A stretch of DNA of 64,000 nucleotides from Thiohalorhabdus sp. Cl-TMA. Its GTDB lineage: Bacteria; Pseudomonadota; Gammaproteobacteria; Thiohalorhabdales; Thiohalorhabdaceae. Below the pieces are notes generated by a model. It was not told where the DNA came from and did not search any database. It worked only from the letters and a program-made list of their open reading frames with translations. This document shows, piece by piece, positions 62,270-64,000 of the stretch. Within the stretch, counting starts at the first letter, position 1; every line of letters starts with the position of its first letter. Where the stretch lies: NCBI RefSeq assembly GCF_041821045.1, contig NZ_JBGUAW010000006.1, forward strand, positions 236,183 to 300,182, written 5' to 3'. A program made the translations under genes and the position numbers.

Positions 62270-63299
62270 TGTGGGGTTTAAATAGATTGTCCACGGGTTT
62301 CAACCCAGTAACGCTGTAGGTGGGAAACCGCAGCACACTGGGAGAAACACCGTGGACATCCACCAAAATGCCCGGCATACGCCGGCAGGTCGAGCGGTTC
62401 TGGTTCATCGCGTCCTCTTTGATGGGCGCAGTTGCCGCTCGGTAGCCGCCGAAGCAGGGGTTTGCACCAAGACGGTCAGCAAATGGGTCCGTCGCTACCA
62501 GGTCGAAGGGCGCGCCGGTTTGTACGATCGCAGCTGCCGGCCGCACCGCAGCCCTTGGGCCACCAGTCCAGGGCGCGTGCGGCGCATCCTGGGACTGCGT
62601 CGGCTGCGGTGGACCGGCAAGCGCATTGCCCAGGTGTGCCGAGTCTCCCGGGGCACGGTTTCCCGGATCCTACGGCGAAGAAAGCTCAGCCGGGCCCGGG
62701 ATCTGGAACCCAAGCGGCCGGCGAACCGCTATGAGCACGAGGCCCCAGGCGACCTGGTGCACCTGGACATCAAGAAGCTCGGGCGCTTTGCACGCCCAGG
62801 CCACCGGGTGACCGGAAACCGTAAGCAGGCCTCCTCGGGCGCCGGCTGGGAGTATGTCCACGTGGCAGTGGACGACGCCTCCCGGCTCAGCTACGCGGCC
62901 GTAAAGCCCGATGAGCGCCAGGAGACGGCGGAGCAGTTTCTGCGGGAAGCCCTGGCCTTCTTCCGGCGCCACGGCATCTACCACGTGCACCGGGTGCTCA
63001 CAGACAACGGGAGCTGTTACCGCTCCAGGCACTTTCGGCGGGTGTGCCGCCGTTTGGGCATCCGGCAGGGCTTCACCAAGCCCTATTCGCCGCAGACGAA
63101 TGGGAAAGCGGAGCGCTTCATCCAAACGGCGCTCAACGAATGGGCCTATGCCGCGGCGTATCGCTCCTCCGAGCAGCGCCGCCAGCGGCTTTCCGAATGG
63201 CTCAAGGAGTACAACTGGCTACGGCCACACGGAAGCCTCAACGATCAGCCACCGGTCAGCGTACTGGGGTAACTGTGGACAACCTCTTGTTACAGCACA
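62270..63299 (+). mobile_element. Intact IS481-family insertion sequence in an NCTAGN target
   Basis: The ends TGTGGGGTTTAAATAGATTGTCCAC and GTGGACAACCTCTTGTTACAGCACA are inverted repeats of the TGT...ACA type. TCTAG flanks both sides, as in the known NCTAGN preference of IS481. It sits only 14 bp after the IS3 element, so the two entered neighbouring targets. Confidence 0.87.
62352..63272 (+). CDS. IS481-family transposase
   Basis: The 306-residue protein has helix-turn-helix regions (CRSVAAEAGVCTKTVSKWVRRY and RIAQVCRVSRGTVSRILRRR) and a DDE core: DLVHLDIKKLGRF, VLTDNGSCYRSRHF and PQTNGKAERFIQTALNEW. It ends with the family motif YNWLRPHGSLNDQPPV. The frame and the element ends are intact. 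Confidence 0.93.
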   Translation: MDIHQNARHTPAGRAVLVHRVLFDGRSCRSVAAEAGVCTKTVSKWVRRYQVEGRAGLYDRSCRPHRSPWATSPGRVRRILGLRRLRWTGKRIAQVCRVSRGTVSRILRRRKLSRARDLEPKRPANRYEHEAPGDLVHLDIKKLGRFARPGHRVTGNRKQASSGAGWEYVHVAVDDASRLSYAAVKPDERQETAEQFLREALAFFRRHGIYHVHRVLTDNGSCYRSRHFRRVCRRLGIRQGFTKPYSPQTNGKAERFIQTALNEWAYAAAYRSSEQRRQRLSEWLKEYNWLRPHGSLNDQPPVSVLG

Positions 63300-63408
63300 T
63301 CTAGCTTCAAGCTGTTGGACTACCCCCCTTGCCACATCTTCGCCACCCCCTACAGTGGTTGGAGGGACCTGACCACGGTCTTCCTCCCCACCACGGCCAG
63401 CGAAGCCC

Positions 63409-63584
63409 ATGGAACGGACTCGGCAAGAGAAATCCGGCGCCCCCGCACGGGAGCCGGAGCGATCCTGGCATTCCCGGGAAGCCCTGCAGGCGCTGGAAAG
63501 CGGCCGGGAAGCGGGACTTCCCGGGGAAGAGGCGGCGCGCCGGCGGGAGCGGTACGGCCCCAACCAGCTGACCCGCCGGGGCCC
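63409..63584 (+). pseudogene. N-terminus of a P-type cation ATPase, cut off by an IS
   Basis: From ATG 63409 about 58 residues can be read, including HSREALQALESGREAGLPGEEAARRRERYGPNQLTRRGP, the typical cation-ATPase N-terminal domain. At 63585 the frame enters an insertion sequence. The rest of the pump lies outside the window or is lost. The ribosome site is poor, so the true start may be upstream. Confidence 0.72.
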
Positions 63585-64000
63585 TGGCTGTCAGGGTAGT
63601 TGTCGCTCCTTGGTATCCTGTTATTACAAAAGCCAGGGCGATAGGAGCCGGATTTGGCCCGATATTCCCAAGAGCGGCGTGAGGCCGTGGTAGCCAAGAT
63701 GCTGCCGCCGCATAATCTGAGCCCCCAGGCGGTGTCCGAGCAGGAGGGCATCTCCCTGGGGACGCTGTACAAATGGCGCCGGGAGGCCCGGGCCGAGGGC
63801 ACCTGCCTGCCCGATGCCGATGCGGGCGGACCCGAGGGCTGGAGCGCCCGGGACAAGTTCGCCGCGGTCGTGGAGACGGCTGGCATGAACGAGCACGACC
63901 GAGCCGAGTACTGTCGCAGCCGTGGGCTGTATCTGGAACAGCTCCAGCAGTGGCGATCTGACTGCGAACGGGCTACGGAGCTGGCCGACAGCGAGCGGCA
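63585..64000 (+). mobile_element. IS3-family element, running off the window
   Basis: The element starts near TGGCTGTCAGGGTAG at 63585, where the P-type ATPase frame breaks. Its first gene begins 69 bp later. The right end is outside the window. Confidence 0.7.
63654..64000 (+). CDS. IS3-type transposase OrfA-like protein, partial
   Basis: TTG 63654 follows AGGAG by six bases and opens ARYSQERREAVVAKMLPPHN, EGISLGTLYKWRREARAEG and ARDKFAAVVETAGMNEHDRA, two successive helix-turn-helix units of the kind found in long OrfA-type proteins. The frame is open to the window end. The transposase core is not present here. Confidence 0.8.
   Translation, partial: MARYSQERREAVVAKMLPPHNLSPQAVSEQEGISLGTLYKWRREARAEGTCLPDADAGGPEGWSARDKFAAVVETAGMNEHDRAEYCRSRGLYLEQLQQWRSDCERATELADSER

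Overview
The window is GC-rich chromosomal DNA from a proteobacterium, most likely a gammaproteobacterium. The evidence is a NarX/NarL pair, a five-gene Liv-type ABC transporter, adjacent parE and parC, FolE2, a TupABC-type tungstate transporter, a TusA-like protein and many strong Shine-Dalgarno boxes in front of TTG as well as ATG starts. Genus cannot be fixed from the sequence. The acidic, Gly/Ser/Asp-rich secreted proteins and the sulfur and molybdenum/tungsten genes would suit a halophilic chemolithotroph, but that is inference.

Layout. (1) 1-4.1 kb: the end of a NarX-like kinase, NarL-like regulator, a PAS-PAS-GGDEF-EAL protein with both catalytic motifs degraded, and an OsmC-like protein. 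(2) 4.1-9.8 kb, minus strand: substrate-binding protein, two permeases and two ATPases of a branched-chain amino acid/amide-type ABC importer, with a TPR protein downstream. (3) 10.4-18.0 kb: UspA, then molybdenum cofactor genes mobA, moeA, a moeA fused to a PBP-like domain, fdhD, folE2, and a convergent yqeC-like gene. (4) 18.2-24.7 kb: GFA-fold protein, FAD oxidoreductase divergent from a MocR-type regulator, glutamine amidotransferase, EamA exporter, a hypothetical gene and a SugE/Gdx-type exporter. (5) 24.7-31.6 kb: ModE-like regulator divergent from tupB-tupC-tupA, a glutamate-cysteine-ligase-family enzyme, a trans-sulfuration PLP enzyme and a TusA-like protein. The PBP-like domain of the moeA fusion reappears in the ModE-like regulator, which ties regions 3 and 5 together as molybdate/tungstate use.

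(6) 31.9-37.3 kb: a minus-strand operon of VWA/metallopeptidase-like protein, MoxR-type AAA+ ATPase and ankyrin protein, with a divergent second ankyrin gene. Peptide deformylase and a twice-deleted disulfide oxidoreductase follow. (7) 38.4-47.2 kb is the most unusual stretch: four tandem lipoprotein genes built by mixing two modules, a Kelch-like propeller and a right-handed parallel beta-helix, on Gly/Ser/Asp linkers coded by tandem repeats. Three of them share long duplicated leaders that carry a pair of palindromes exactly 22 bp apart. (8) 47.3-52.8 kb: an ERCC4-fold protein, then parE and parC.

(9) 52.8-64 kb is an insertion-sequence graveyard around surface-polysaccharide genes: a FemAB/CelD-like acyltransferase, a family 2 glycosyltransferase and the start of a UDP-sugar dehydrogenase. 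It holds a deletion-derivative IS, an IS66 relic split by an intact IS5-type element with a CTAG duplication, an IS30 relic, two IS481 transposases, an intact IS3 element with an A7 frameshift signal, a decapitated P-type ATPase and another IS running off the end. Two strongly AT-rich patches in this zone indicate foreign DNA. No rRNA, tRNA or CRISPR array was recognised.
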